A DNA stretch of 64,000 bases. Origin: CAYSZB01 sp964435475. GTDB lineage: Bacteria > Chloroflexota > Anaerolineae > Anaerolineales > Anaerolineaceae. The notes beneath the pieces are model-generated. The model was given only the letters and a program-made list of their open reading frames with translations. It was not told where the DNA came from and did not search any database. The DNA is taken from NCBI GenBank assembly GCA_964435475.1, contig CAYSZB010000003.1, positions 10,879 through 74,878 on the forward strand. Direction: 5' to 3'. Each line of letters opens with the position of its first letter. Position 1 is the stretch's first letter. A program made the position numbers and the translations under genes. Shown here one piece after another: positions 1 to 9,014 of this stretch.

Positions 1-332
1 CGTCCACGATCTAGCAAGACCTCCAGCATAGGCATCTGGTCGGCAGCGGTAGCCACCACATAATCACCCGTGCGCTCAAAAGCAAAACCCAACTCCTGGC
101 TTAATTGATCCCACATAGGGCTGGCCAAGGCATTGGTTTTCGCTTTGAGTGTGCCGGGGATCGGGTCGTAGCCGGCATGCATGATGGCTGAGTTGGCTGA
201 ACTGGTGCCTGCGCCAATATCAGCCTCTTTTTCGATCAATAAGACCTGGATGTTGTATTGTGAAAGAAAACGTGCCATCATACTGCCTACCACGCCACCC
301 CCAATGATGATGACATCATATTGTTTTGCCAT
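1..332 (-). CDS. FAD-dependent oxidoreductase, N-terminal part (GlpA/glycerol-3-phosphate dehydrogenase-like)
   Basis: Only the first 110 or so codons are inside the window; the rest lies off the left edge. Reading the minus strand from ATG at 332, the protein opens MAKQYDVIIIGGGVVGSMMA, a Rossmann FAD-binding motif (GxGxxG type), followed by a stretch ending LLIEKE, whose acidic end normally binds the ribose of FAD. The next block, GTSSANSAIMHAGYDP, resembles anaerobic glycerol-3-phosphate dehydrogenase (GlpA) and L-2-hydroxyglutarate oxidase relatives in the DAO family. A ribosome-binding site (GGAGG) sits 5 nt before the ATG, and a TATAAT lies about 35 nt further upstream. The family is clear, but the substrate cannot be told from the N-terminus alone. 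Confidence 0.85.
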   Translation of the reverse strand, partial: MAKQYDVIIIGGGVVGSMMARFLSQYNIQVLLIEKEADIGAGTSSANSAIMHAGYDPIPGTLKAKTNALASPMWDQLSQELGFAFERTGDYVVATAADQMPMLEVLLDRG

Positions 333-366
333 GCATGCCTCCAAGTAATGTTTCTGGTCGACCCTT

Positions 367-372
367 ATTATA
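367..372 (-). promoter_or_regulatory. -10 box for the FAD oxidoreductase gene
   Basis: A perfect TATAAT on the minus strand, about 34 nt before the start codon, leaves room for a short leader with the GGAGG ribosome-binding site. The -35 region is weak. Confidence 0.5.
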
Positions 373-423
373 CTCGCAGAGTAAGATCATCCTTTTTATG
401 TAGCATATTGAAAAGGAAGGATT

Positions 424-1197
424 TTATGGGCTAACCCGGTATGTGAAACTCTCAAGGGCGATATTGCCCGGGATTGTTGAGCCAGTCTGGCGGATGACCA
501 GGATCGCATCGCGAATTGCCGGCACTGTGTATGGAATGGTCTCAGCGAAATAGAAATACTCATTTCCAGGATCACCAGGGACGGAGAACTGTCTTGAATT
601 CAAAAGGCCTCCTGAAGCTGACAATAATTCGATGATGATCGGGGATGTGGAAGAGGAGCGCGCCCAACCAGTGACATGGAATTTTCCCCCAGTCACAACA
701 GAACTTTCTACTGGAGATAAAACGATGAAGTTGGCCTGGTGGTCAGGATTGCCACCTGCAATTTTCATGGAAGAGGACAGTTCAATCTCCGTAGACGATA
801 CTGCACGGGTGACATCTTCGATATCGATCAAGCCAAGGACCAACCGCGATCTCGGGTTGGACAGGATGTCGAAGAAAATTGTCCTGCTGATATCTATATA
901 TCCATCCGGTTGACATCCTGGAAACGATAATTCGCGGTAAAGCAACTTTCCCTGCTTATCCAGCAACTCAACTGTCAGCGCATTCCCGGGAGAGCATTTG
1001 AGTTGGGCGTTCAGCGATAAAGGTGAAGTCTCAATGGAGCCACTTGTGGGGCTTTTAATGAGAATTGCCGCCTGGGGCAAAGGCGTTGGGGGTTGGATCT
1101 GGCTAAATGCAGGTAAGAAGAGGAGATTACAAAGCACAAAAACGCAGATACTCAAAAACCGGGTCCTTTTTACCGAAGAAAAGAGATGCAATGACAT
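424..1197 (-). CDS. Secreted or membrane-anchored protein with two Ig-like (Gmad2-like) domains
   Basis: The 257-aa protein has a basic N-terminus and a hydrophobic segment at about residues 14-32 ending in AFSQ, so it is a signal peptide or anchor. A Pro-rich linker follows, then two similar beta-rich halves of about 100 residues. The second half begins FIVLSPVESSVVTGGKFHVT and has GWA and IIIELL motifs like Gmad2-type immunoglobulin-like domains of Gram-positive and Chloroflexota surface proteins. The first half (ILIKSPTSGSIETSPL) looks like a diverged copy. No catalytic motif is visible. A TAAAAT hexamer ends 6 nt before the ATG, suggesting a leaderless transcript. A role outside the membrane is inferred; the function is unknown. 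Confidence 0.7.
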   Translation of the reverse strand: MSLHLFSSVKRTRFLSICVFVLCNLLFLPAFSQIQPPTPLPQAAILIKSPTSGSIETSPLSLNAQLKCSPGNALTVELLDKQGKLLYRELSFPGCQPDGYIDISRTIFFDILSNPRSRLVLGLIDIEDVTRAVSSTEIELSSSMKIAGGNPDHQANFIVLSPVESSVVTGGKFHVTGWARSSSTSPIIIELLSASGGLLNSRQFSVPGDPGNEYFYFAETIPYTVPAIRDAILVIRQTGSTIPGNIALESFTYRVSP

Positions 1198-1203
1198 GTA
1201 TCA

Positions 1204-1209
1204 ATTTTA
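1204..1209 (-). promoter_or_regulatory. -10-like TAAAAT placed for a leaderless start
   Basis: TAAAAT on the minus strand is followed by 6 nt and then the ATG at 1197. No ribosome-binding site fits between. Transcription starting 6-8 nt after the hexamer would begin at the start codon. Confidence 0.4.
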
Positions 1210-1230
1210 CTCAATAACTGTAACAATCTA

Positions 1231-1266
1231 AAAAGAAAACAGGCAGTTCATTGCGAACTGCCTGTT
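1231..1266 (-). terminator. Rho-independent terminator of the carboxypeptidase gene
   Basis: A perfect 12-bp stem (1238-1249 paired with 1255-1266, arm AACAGGCAGTTC) with a 5-nt loop is followed on the minus strand by a T-rich tract. It lies 20 nt after the stop of the M32 carboxypeptidase gene and before the Ig-like gene. Confidence 0.85.
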
Positions 1267-1285
1267 TATTATGCTGTGTAACCAG

Positions 1286-2788
1286 CTACAAGCTGTAAAT
1301 CTCGCGATATTTTTTGTTCAGATATCTCAAGTAAGGCTCTGCATTGATCCTGGAACCGGTGATTTTGATGATCAGTTCCTGGGGATCGTACCTGGCACCA
1401 TATTGATGTACATTTTCGCGCAACCATGCCAGGATCGTACTAAACTTGCCCTGGGCAATCTCATCGGGAATATTGGGGTGAGCCTGCAGCATTTTCTCCC
1501 AAAGTTGGGCTGAGAGCAAGTTGCCAAGCGCATAGGTAGAGAAGTAGCCGATCATCCCTCCAGACCAGTGCACATCCTGAAGAACGCCCAGAGAGTCGTT
1601 GGGTGGGGTGACCCCAAGGTATTCCTGCATTTTGCTGTTCCAGATCTCCGGCAGGTCTTTGGCTTCAATCGATTTTTCCATCAAGCCAATTTCAATTTCA
1701 AGCCTCAGCATGATATGGAGGTTGTATGTAGCTTCATCGGCTTCAACACGGACCAGGGAAGGTTCCACGCGGTTAATGCCTTTGTAAAATGTCTCCAGAT
1801 CGACATTGCCGAGGTGTTCGCTGAACAGCATCTGGAATGTAGGATAGAAGAAAGTCCAGAATTCCTTACTTCTGCCAATCAAGTTCTCCCACATCCGTGA
1901 TTGCGATTCGTGGAAAGCTAGTGAGGATGCTTCCTGCAGGAAAGTGCGTGAAAATTTCGGATCACATCCCTGGCTATACATGGCATGACCTGATTCATGC
2001 ATTGTACTGAAAAGTGCAGAAACGCCATCAGCTTCAGGATAACGGGTCGTGATGCGTACATCACCCAGACCAAAGCCTATTGTAAAAGGATGAGGGGTTG
2101 TGTCAAGGCGACCACGGTTCCAATCATACCCAAAGCGGGTGATGACATGCCGACCGAATTTGTCTTGAAGCGATTTATCATAATCCTGCTTTAGGAAAGA
2201 ATTTTCCACCTGTTTGGCAGATCTAATTGCCTTGATCAATTCTACCTGTTTGGGGCGAAGATCGTCAAAGATCTGCTTCACATCTGCTGTTTTCATGCCG
2301 GGTTCGTACATGTCCAGGAGGGGATCATATACATGATCGTATGGTTTAAAATACTCCGCCAGTTCGCGCCTCATCTCAACAATGCGCTGCAATACGGGTT
2401 GAAAGCTGGCAAAATCGTTGTTCTGCCTGGCTTTAACCCAGACTTCATTTGCCTGGGTGGTAACGATCATGAACTCCATCACTTTTTCTTTGGGAATTTT
2501 TACAAATTGATCAAATGTCCACTTGGCTTTGCGTACGAGACGGGCGTTTTCATTGTCAGCGTTGAGATCACCGATCTCATTTTCCAGGTCGCTGATCAGT
2601 TCGCCCAGTTTTGGTGAGGTTATACGGTCATGGAGCATGCCACCGATCAGTGCTGCCTGTTGACTGCGGTCCTCAACCCCACCCGGGGGCATGTTAACCA
2701 ATTGATCCCAATTCAGCAGGGCGCTAATCCCATTGAGACTTGCTATGTCAGCAGATAATGCGTTTAATGAATCAATTTTCTCTTTCAT
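1286..2788 (-). CDS. M32 family (Taq-type) metallocarboxypeptidase
   Basis: The 500-aa length is the usual size for M32 carboxypeptidases (thermostable carboxypeptidase 1, Taq family). These are cytosolic zinc enzymes that remove C-terminal residues from peptides. The zinc motif HESGH is at about residue 263, followed by AMYSQG as in the family. Other family blocks are present: RFGYDWNRGRLDTTPHPFT around residue 220 and the Trp/Gly-rich DVHWSGGMIGYFSTYALGN near the C-terminus. The ATG at 2788 is preceded by AAGGAATTACC on the coding strand. It lies 15 nt after the SerA-like gene, so the two may share a transcript that ends at the hairpin near 1240. Confidence 0.95.
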   Translation of the reverse strand: MKEKIDSLNALSADIASLNGISALLNWDQLVNMPPGGVEDRSQQAALIGGMLHDRITSPKLGELISDLENEIGDLNADNENARLVRKAKWTFDQFVKIPKEKVMEFMIVTTQANEVWVKARQNNDFASFQPVLQRIVEMRRELAEYFKPYDHVYDPLLDMYEPGMKTADVKQIFDDLRPKQVELIKAIRSAKQVENSFLKQDYDKSLQDKFGRHVITRFGYDWNRGRLDTTPHPFTIGFGLGDVRITTRYPEADGVSALFSTMHESGHAMYSQGCDPKFSRTFLQEASSLAFHESQSRMWENLIGRSKEFWTFFYPTFQMLFSEHLGNVDLETFYKGINRVEPSLVRVEADEATYNLHIMLRLEIEIGLMEKSIEAKDLPEIWNSKMQEYLGVTPPNDSLGVLQDVHWSGGMIGYFSTYALGNLLSAQLWEKMLQAHPNIPDEIAQGKFSTILAWLRENVHQYGARYDPQELIIKITGSRINAEPYLRYLNKKYREIYSL

Positions 2789-2803
2789 GGTAATTCCTTA
2801 TGT

Positions 2804-3742
2804 TTATACTAATTTCCAACGCAATGGTTTGCCATCCAAGCAATTGATGACCTCATGGGCGATGTCAATAGCCGCCCTTAATTGGGCTTCCCTGGTTTGG
2901 GCGCCAATATGTGGTGTGGCGATCACATGGGGGTGTGAGATGAGGGCAAGATCGACAGGTGGTTCGACTTCAAAGACATCCAGTGCAACCCCAGAGACTT
3001 TGCCGGAGTTGAGGGCTTCCAACATGGCAGGCTCATCGATCACACCTCCACGGGCAGCGCATATGATCCTGACCCCATCTTTCATCCTGGCGATGGTTTC
3101 TGCATTGATCATGTGTTTTGTCGCAGGGATCAATGGGACATGCAAGGTGATGATGTCGGACCTTTCGATCAATTCTTCCAGGTTAACCGGTTCAGCACCT
3201 GTTGCCCTGATCTGTTCAGATGGACGGACAGGGTCATAGCCCAGAACGGTCATGTCAAAAGCCTGTGCACGTTTGCCGACAGCTTCGCCGATGTTGCCGT
3301 AACCGATAATTCCCAGGGTTTTATGACATAATTCGCAACCTTCCAACTCCTTCTTCATCCATTTGCCATTCTTCATTCCATGGTCGGCAAATGGGATTTC
3401 GCGAACGAGATCCAACATGAAGCCCATGGTGAGTTCAGCTACTGCCAAAGTGGTTGATACAGGCGTATTGACGACCCTGATGTCAAGTGATTTGGCTGTG
3501 TTGAGATCAATATTATCGACACCAACACCCATACGTCCAACAACCTTCAGGTTCTTGCCTGCGTTAAGGACCTCTGCAGTCACCTTGGTGCGTGAACGCA
3601 CGATCATGGCATCCACACCCGGAACGATCTTTAGTAAGTCTTCGGGGGTGATCCCTTTCATGTCAAGCGCCTGATCTTTTTGATTGATGATGGCAGCTCC
3701 TTCTTTTTCGATACCATCAGTTATCAATACCTTCCAACCCAT
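2804..3742 (-). CDS. serA: D-3-phosphoglycerate dehydrogenase-like 2-hydroxyacid dehydrogenase (short form, no ACT domain)
   Basis: The 312-aa NAD-dependent D-2-hydroxyacid dehydrogenase is closest by eye to SerA, which oxidises 3-phosphoglycerate in the first step of serine synthesis. Visible features are the Rossmann motif LGIIGYGNIGEAVGKRA near residue 145, the substrate-side block MIVRSRTKVT with GRMGVGVDNID, and the catalytic Arg (CAARGGVID), Glu (DVFEVEPP) and His (TPHIGAQT). The protein stops soon after the His loop, so it lacks the intervening and ACT domains of long SerA and is probably not inhibited by serine through ACT. AAAGGAGATATAAA precedes the ATG. Another 2-hydroxyacid dehydrogenase activity is possible. 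Confidence 0.85.
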   Translation of the reverse strand: MGWKVLITDGIEKEGAAIINQKDQALDMKGITPEDLLKIVPGVDAMIVRSRTKVTAEVLNAGKNLKVVGRMGVGVDNIDLNTAKSLDIRVVNTPVSTTLAVAELTMGFMLDLVREIPFADHGMKNGKWMKKELEGCELCHKTLGIIGYGNIGEAVGKRAQAFDMTVLGYDPVRPSEQIRATGAEPVNLEELIERSDIITLHVPLIPATKHMINAETIARMKDGVRIICAARGGVIDEPAMLEALNSGKVSGVALDVFEVEPPVDLALISHPHVIATPHIGAQTREAQLRAAIDIAHEVINCLDGKPLRWKLV

Positions 3743-3790
3743 TTTATATCTCCTTTTTCCAAGTATTTATTAATGAGTATATCTTATCAC

Positions 3791-5692
3791 TCAAGAGTTT
3801 GATTTTAAAACGCGAAATTCACCTTTACGTGCTGTAATGTTCAGTGAATCCATGTATTCCAGGACCGGAAGGGCATATTTCCTGCTGGTCTGGAATTGAT
3901 CTCGCAGGTCGGCCAGGGTGATCGTGCCATGTTCCTGCAGATGCCTGCGCACCGCCTGGATCATCTTTTCCAGTGACCCAGGCAGAAACACAATATCTTC
4001 AGAGATTCTTACCAAATGGTTCAGGAAAATAACTGCCTCCAGCAGATCTTCACCTAGTAATTCCTGGCAAAACTTGACGTCTGGTGGCGAAAACGGGGTT
4101 TCTCTAAATATTTCCAACAGTGAAGCGAAGAGTCTCTCCTGGTCAGTTGACAGGGAAATCTGGTGACCAAATTTTAGTACCAGGGGACCTTTTTGTTCAA
4201 TGATCTGCTGGAATTCCAGTTCGTGCATCACCTGGTTGAACCTGGAAGGCTCAAAAGACAGTAGTTTTCGAAGATATTCCCGCGGCAGGCCTGGTTTTAA
4301 AGGATTGCTGGAATAAAAATCAGAAAATTGCTGTGAAACCTTTAGTACCAGTTCATCCCATGATTGTTTGGAAATGAGGGGAGAGACAGCTGTAAGGTCT
4401 TTTTGTTCGTGATCCAGGCGTATGAGCAAACCGGAATTGTCCATTTCACTTACCAGGGTTAACAGATCAGGCAGGGGCAGATTGACCTTTTTGACCAGAT
4501 CGTTGACTGTAAGGATAAAGGTTTGTGATAATTGCTGGATGATCAGATCTTGCGGTTCTCCCTGTAACAGACGGTTTAATCTTGAAATCACTGAAATATT
4601 GAAGCGGCGGTAGAGCTTCTGGGGATACGGATCGAGAATGATGCCACCGCCCAGGGTTTCGGGTGGTGAGGGACGTCGAATCACATAATGGTCTCCCTTG
4701 GCAACCAGACCCGGTTTTGACAAATGAACCTGGATATAACATTCCTCACCAGGATTAAGCTGGTCTTTTCCCAGTATGCGAATCCTGGAGATGATTTCTG
4801 ATGATCCGCTATAGAAAACCACTTCCATGTTATGTTTCAGACTAACTGATGAATTTTTAAGGACCCGACAGTGGCAATCCAATAGACCTGTTGCTTCATA
4901 GGTGCCCGGTTTGATGACGACCTGCCCGCGTTCGATCCGTTCTTTGTTGACCCCGGTGATATTCATCGCTGTCCTGGTTCCGGGAGAGGCATGGTCGACT
5001 TTATTCTTGTAGGATTGAAGTCCGCGGATGCGACCTTTTAAATCCCCTGGAAGGATCTCGATCTCGTCTCCCGTATAAAAATCACCATCAGATAAGGTGC
5101 CGGTGATAATCGTCCCAAACCCTGGTAAGCTGAAAATGCGATCGATGGGCAACCTTGGGCGATGAAGGTTTATCCGAGGAGGACGTTTTTCAAGTAAATC
5201 TTGAAGAGACAACTTGAGTTCATTCAGCCCAGTCCTGGTGGCAGATGAAACCTTGATAATGGGAACGCCATCGAGTGATGTGCCCTTAAGTGCTTCCTGG
5301 ATCTCCAATTCCACCAGGTCGATCCATTCTTGATCGCTGACCAGGTCGATTTTATTCAAGATGACCAACCCTGAAGAGATACCCAGCATGTCAAGAATTG
5401 CCAGGTGTTCTTTGGTCTGAGGCATCATACCTTCATCAGCAGCGATGACCAGTAGGACAGCATCAATGCCGCCAATGCCGGCTAGCATATTGGCGATAAA
5501 ATCACGGTGTCCCGGGACATCGATCACACCCACTGTTTTTCCATCCGGCAGGTCAAACCAGGCAAAGCCGAGGTCTATGGTCATTTCCCGCTCGATCTCT
5601 TCTTTCAACCTGTCCGGGTGGATCCCTGACAAGGCTGCGATCAGGGTAGATTTCCCATGATCGACATGACCTGCGGTGCCAATTACATACAT
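3791..5692 (-). CDS. selB: Selenocysteine-specific translation elongation factor SelB
   Basis: SelB is a GTPase that carries selenocysteyl-tRNA to the ribosome at UGA codons marked by a SECIS element. The 633-aa protein has the G1 motif AGHVDHGKS at residues 7-15, the DLGFAWFDLP region, G3 DVPGH and G4 NKID, then EF-Tu-like beta-barrel domains (LPIDRIFSLPGFGTIITGTL is typical SelB domain 2). The C-terminal third is the winged-helix region that binds the SECIS hairpin, ending in ITLADLRDQFQTSRKYALPV. Its ATG is 9 nt after the upstream coiled-coil gene. No selA, selD, selC tRNA or obvious selenoprotein is in the window, so the partners must lie elsewhere. Confidence 0.95.
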   Translation of the reverse strand: MYVIGTAGHVDHGKSTLIAALSGIHPDRLKEEIEREMTIDLGFAWFDLPDGKTVGVIDVPGHRDFIANMLAGIGGIDAVLLVIAADEGMMPQTKEHLAILDMLGISSGLVILNKIDLVSDQEWIDLVELEIQEALKGTSLDGVPIIKVSSATRTGLNELKLSLQDLLEKRPPRINLHRPRLPIDRIFSLPGFGTIITGTLSDGDFYTGDEIEILPGDLKGRIRGLQSYKNKVDHASPGTRTAMNITGVNKERIERGQVVIKPGTYEATGLLDCHCRVLKNSSVSLKHNMEVVFYSGSSEIISRIRILGKDQLNPGEECYIQVHLSKPGLVAKGDHYVIRRPSPPETLGGGIILDPYPQKLYRRFNISVISRLNRLLQGEPQDLIIQQLSQTFILTVNDLVKKVNLPLPDLLTLVSEMDNSGLLIRLDHEQKDLTAVSPLISKQSWDELVLKVSQQFSDFYSSNPLKPGLPREYLRKLLSFEPSRFNQVMHELEFQQIIEQKGPLVLKFGHQISLSTDQERLFASLLEIFRETPFSPPDVKFCQELLGEDLLEAVIFLNHLVRISEDIVFLPGSLEKMIQAVRRHLQEHGTITLADLRDQFQTSRKYALPVLEYMDSLNITARKGEFRVLKSNS

Positions 5693-5701
5693 TGGGCAAT
5701 C

Positions 5702-6895
5702 CTAACTGCGTTGTTTACTTAATTCTGTGTGTGTTAGGATCGATTCCTGGTATGTTTTGAGGATCCCTTGGAAACGCTTGATGGATTCCTGTGAGATCTG
5801 GTCAATCGCATCATGCAGAGTCTGGATGGAGGATTTTAATTCATCGATCTGTGGTTGGAAGACATCAAGTTGCCTATTCATCTCGCGATGTTGCTCCTCC
5901 TGTCCGAGAACATAATTTGTCCAACGTTTCTGGTCATCCACCTTAAATGCAGTCCATTCCTGCCTGAAACGTTCGTCATTTAAACGGTTGATCTCGCTGA
6001 TCTCGTTAATCCTTCTTTCAAACTTCTGGGTCGCCTCGTCTAGCGAGGATATGGATTTGTTGACCAGTTTATTTGTTTTGTCCAATTCAGCCATCTGAAC
6101 ATCAAGGTCTGTATTGATCCCTTCAATGCGTGTAAAACGTTCAGCCCATTCTTTAAAGGTGCGGTCACGCTCCAGTGCCTGTAAATTCATGCGGTCAATA
6201 AAGGCAACCTGTGTTTCCCTGCGCTCTTTTTCGATTGTTTGCAGCTCATTTATCCGGTTTTCAAAGGGCCTGAAATTGTCACTGATCAGGTCAATGCGAG
6301 AACGATTTTCTTCCAGGCGTTTTCTTTGGGCAATGATCTCTCCCTGCAGGTCGGAAATCCGCTTTGTATCCTGACGGGCAGTCTCTTCAACCAGACGCAG
6401 TGAGCGCTTGTAGTCTTCATCAAAACGGGATACTTCTGTGACCTTTTGTTTGACTTCTTCAATCGCTTTGCTTAAGCGGTTAAATTCCACGTGGTGAGTC
6501 TTTACTTCTGATTGGGTATTGGTGATCAGTTCTGGAATTGGTTGGAAGGCGGCGATGGCTTTGTTTGTATTGTCTACTTCAAAGCGAAAGCGCTTGCCTT
6601 GTTCATTTATCATCGAATCCAACTTGGTTTCAGTGGTTTTAATTTTGTCGTTTATCTCTGTTTGTAGCCGGTCTATGCGAGCATCAAATTTTTCGAAAGA
6701 AGAAAGTTTTTGCGCCAACTGCAAAACCCTCTCTTCAGACTCTTTGACCATTTGTCTTAAAGAAGTGTTCTCATTATTAAGTGTTTTAACCTGGTTCTGT
6801 AACAAGGCAATATCCGATTTGTCTTTGCGGCGCTCAGAATCCAACCAATCTACCTTATTTTCAAGTTGTTTAATCAAATCCAGTTCATCGATCAT
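5702..6895 (-). CDS. Long coiled-coil protein of unknown function
   Basis: The 397-aa protein is predicted almost entirely as alpha-helical coiled coil. Charged heptad-like segments run from residue 5 to the C-terminus, with few Gly or Pro and only isolated breaks (FQPIPELI near 120, FRPFENRI near 210). There is no signal peptide or membrane segment, so it is likely cytosolic. An AAGGTGAATT ribosome-binding site precedes the ATG. It lies between the membrane subunit genes and selB, with 9 nt to selB, so it is probably cotranscribed with selB. I do not recognise a named family; a scaffold or structural role is only a guess. Confidence 0.75.
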   Translation of the reverse strand: MIDELDLIKQLENKVDWLDSERRKDKSDIALLQNQVKTLNNENTSLRQMVKESEERVLQLAQKLSSFEKFDARIDRLQTEINDKIKTTETKLDSMINEQGKRFRFEVDNTNKAIAAFQPIPELITNTQSEVKTHHVEFNRLSKAIEEVKQKVTEVSRFDEDYKRSLRLVEETARQDTKRISDLQGEIIAQRKRLEENRSRIDLISDNFRPFENRINELQTIEKERRETQVAFIDRMNLQALERDRTFKEWAERFTRIEGINTDLDVQMAELDKTNKLVNKSISSLDEATQKFERRINEISEINRLNDERFRQEWTAFKVDDQKRWTNYVLGQEEQHREMNRQLDVFQPQIDELKSSIQTLHDAIDQISQESIKRFQGILKTYQESILTHTELSKQRS

Positions 6896-7007
6896 AATTC
6901 ACCTTAATTTCTAGAAGAAATTTATCTCCTACCATAATTGATTATACACAGGTTGAGTAAGAGAATTGTAAAACAGGTCCCATTGTAAATGAAAATTACA
7001 GAAAAAA

Positions 7008-8417
7008 TCACGGAGTGATCGGGAAGCGGGGAAAAGCATCCAATATCCCGGTAAACCTGGGTAGTAATAGATGGGGGAAAATCCCGGCAAAAATGGTCAA
7101 GCCAACAATCAGGAGAATGGGAATGATGATCCCCAGGTTTTCTGTAACCTTCCAGTCTGTAATTGCATCTTCTGATTTGATCATGTGGACCATTACTTTA
7201 AATGTAAATATATAGATTCCCATGGTGCCAAGGAAGATCCATAATGCATTGACTAGGTCTGGTTGGGCGGCGATGAACCAGATCATCCTTTTCACAGGAA
7301 AACCTGCCAGCATGGGTATGCCTGCGATACTTAACTGGGCTATGATCAAACCTCCACTTAAGAAAGGTTTTTCATGCATTAATGCAGGCAGGTTGCTGAA
7401 TTCCAGGCTGCCATATTCATCCTTAATTTTGCCCAAACAAAATGCCCAAAGCCAGTATCCGATCATCCTGGGTAAAAGCAGCATAGAAAAGTAGTACATT
7501 CCCCCCAACTCGTTCAAACCAAAACAAAGAAGTGAAAAACCGGTCTCGATTATCACGGAATACCCAAATGCCTTACCCAGGTTCTTTTGAAATAACACCA
7601 GGGCTCCTCCCAGGGCAATCATTGAGGTCCCGATGAATCTAAATGTGGGATACAGTCCTTCGAGTGATCTCAACCATGCGTAACGATCCAGGAAAGTCAA
7701 CATGAATAATAAAAGACTTGAGGGAAGAAGAATCAGGAAATAACTTGACATCCAGGGATGGGCTGATTCGGTCAGTAAAGGTAACCATGAATGAAAAGGG
7801 ATGATTGCTAATAACAAAAGAAAGCCAATTATCAGAGAAATGGTAGCCTGGTTGATCAAAGGACTATTAGCGGGGGCTGTTTCAGCACCGGAAAGAGCCC
7901 AACCAGCAAATAGAATAAATGGAAAAGCCAGGAATTGAAAAACGAGATATCTTAAAATCCCTTTAGTTGTTTTTTCAGTTTCAGGGGAAAGGAGTGGAAT
8001 AGAAATCAATATGATGATCTCAATGAACAATGCGGCATAAAGAAATGGTTCCACTGCCAAAGCAGCTACCAGGAGGGGGGTTATGACCAGTGACATTGCA
8101 GGAAAAAACTTGTTTGTTTTGAACCAGCAAGATCCCAAGTTCCAAAAGGCATTAATGTAAAATATTATTGACACCAGGGTCAGGTTATCATAGGTAATGG
8201 TCAGGGTTCTGCCCAAGATGACCATTATATCTTTCACTTCTAAGGAATTCGATCCAAACCCTAATATGAAATCTTTCGGAAAGTAGGTTGCTGCCACAGC
8301 TAGAACAAGTGAAAAAAAAGTTCCCAGGATACCACATAATAACCTTTTTGATTTGGTCAGGAACAATGCAACTGAAAACAGAATTGGCAGAAAGATCCAG
8401 ATCAAGGGAGAGCTCAT
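7008..8417 (-). CDS. NuoM/NuoN/HyfF-like proton-translocating membrane subunit
   Basis: The 469-aa polytopic membrane protein has about 14 hydrophobic helices and belongs to the complex I / Mrp / hydrogenase-4 antiporter-like family. Family landmarks are a helix with the conserved Glu (FIEIIILIS), the block IIPFHSWLPLLTESAHP near residue 215 matching the PFHxWLP signature, and the Lys-containing FQKNLGKAFGYSVIIETGFS, equivalent to the helix with the key lysine in NuoL/M/N. The start overlaps the end of the preceding gene by ATGA, implying coupled translation. No NADH-binding, iron-sulfur or NiFe subunit lies nearby, so the electron donor is unknown. Confidence 0.75.
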   Translation of the reverse strand: MSSPLIWIFLPILFSVALFLTKSKRLLCGILGTFFSLVLAVAATYFPKDFILGFGSNSLEVKDIMVILGRTLTITYDNLTLVSIIFYINAFWNLGSCWFKTNKFFPAMSLVITPLLVAALAVEPFLYAALFIEIIILISIPLLSPETEKTTKGILRYLVFQFLAFPFILFAGWALSGAETAPANSPLINQATISLIIGFLLLLAIIPFHSWLPLLTESAHPWMSSYFLILLPSSLLLFMLTFLDRYAWLRSLEGLYPTFRFIGTSMIALGGALVLFQKNLGKAFGYSVIIETGFSLLCFGLNELGGMYYFSMLLLPRMIGYWLWAFCLGKIKDEYGSLEFSNLPALMHEKPFLSGGLIIAQLSIAGIPMLAGFPVKRMIWFIAAQPDLVNALWIFLGTMGIYIFTFKVMVHMIKSEDAITDWKVTENLGIIIPILLIVGLTIFAGIFPHLLLPRFTGILDAFPRFPITP

Positions 8418-9010
8418 GGGTTATTATCCGCCTTTTCCTTGATTAACAGGTACGAACCTACCAGGACCAATCCCATATTGACAATTGCCAGCAAGCCAAC
8501 GACCAAACTTGAAACCTCTAAAATTGAATAAAAGCTTTCGAACCCCCAGAAGGCAGTGAGCAGTCCGGTGATGAGATAAAGGGGTTCCATGGTTAAAGCC
8601 AATTGCACCAAGCCAATAAGTATCAGGAAGCTTGCTGCAAGCAATGTAGCGCTGGGTACTGACACTGAAAATGCCAATCCAACATTCGTTATAGTAAATC
8701 CAACAATGGTGGCGACCAGTGCAACTACCAGGATACGGAACATTATCGATGAAAAAATTGTCTTTCCCCCATGACCATCTTTAAATTTTATGGAAAAGCA
8801 GGAAATACCAAGCACTGAACAACACATCCAACCAACAAGAAGTTTTATTACTACAACGCTGATAGGGACGGATGTTGAAATAATAATTGACATCGCCAGG
8901 TATTGTATAGCCAGGGCGATCAGGGTGAGCTTCCAGTTGTGAATGACCGTTGATATGACCGAAGAACTCAGGATCAAGGCCAGGGCGATCTGTAAAACAA
9001 AATCTGGCAT
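8414..9010 (-). CDS. HyfE/NuoK-like small membrane subunit
   Basis: The 198-aa protein has about six transmembrane helices and no soluble domain. Its C-terminal half (LIGLVQLALTMEPLYLITGL, then GFESFYSILEV) resembles the hydrogenase-4 component E / NuoK type of subunit, in which acidic residues within helices take part in proton transfer. The N-terminal half (LTLIALAIQYLAMSIII, IKLLVGWMCCSVLG) follows HyfE topology. It sits between two antiporter-like subunits, 4 nt after one and overlapping the next by ATGA, which supports membership of a membrane arm. Assignment is by topology and context more than by firm motifs. Confidence 0.6.
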   Translation of the reverse strand: MPDFVLQIALALILSSSVISTVIHNWKLTLIALAIQYLAMSIIISTSVPISVVVIKLLVGWMCCSVLGISCFSIKFKDGHGGKTIFSSIMFRILVVALVATIVGFTITNVGLAFSVSVPSATLLAASFLILIGLVQLALTMEPLYLITGLLTAFWGFESFYSILEVSSLVVGLLAIVNMGLVLVGSYLLIKEKADNNP

Positions 9011-9014
9011 GAAA

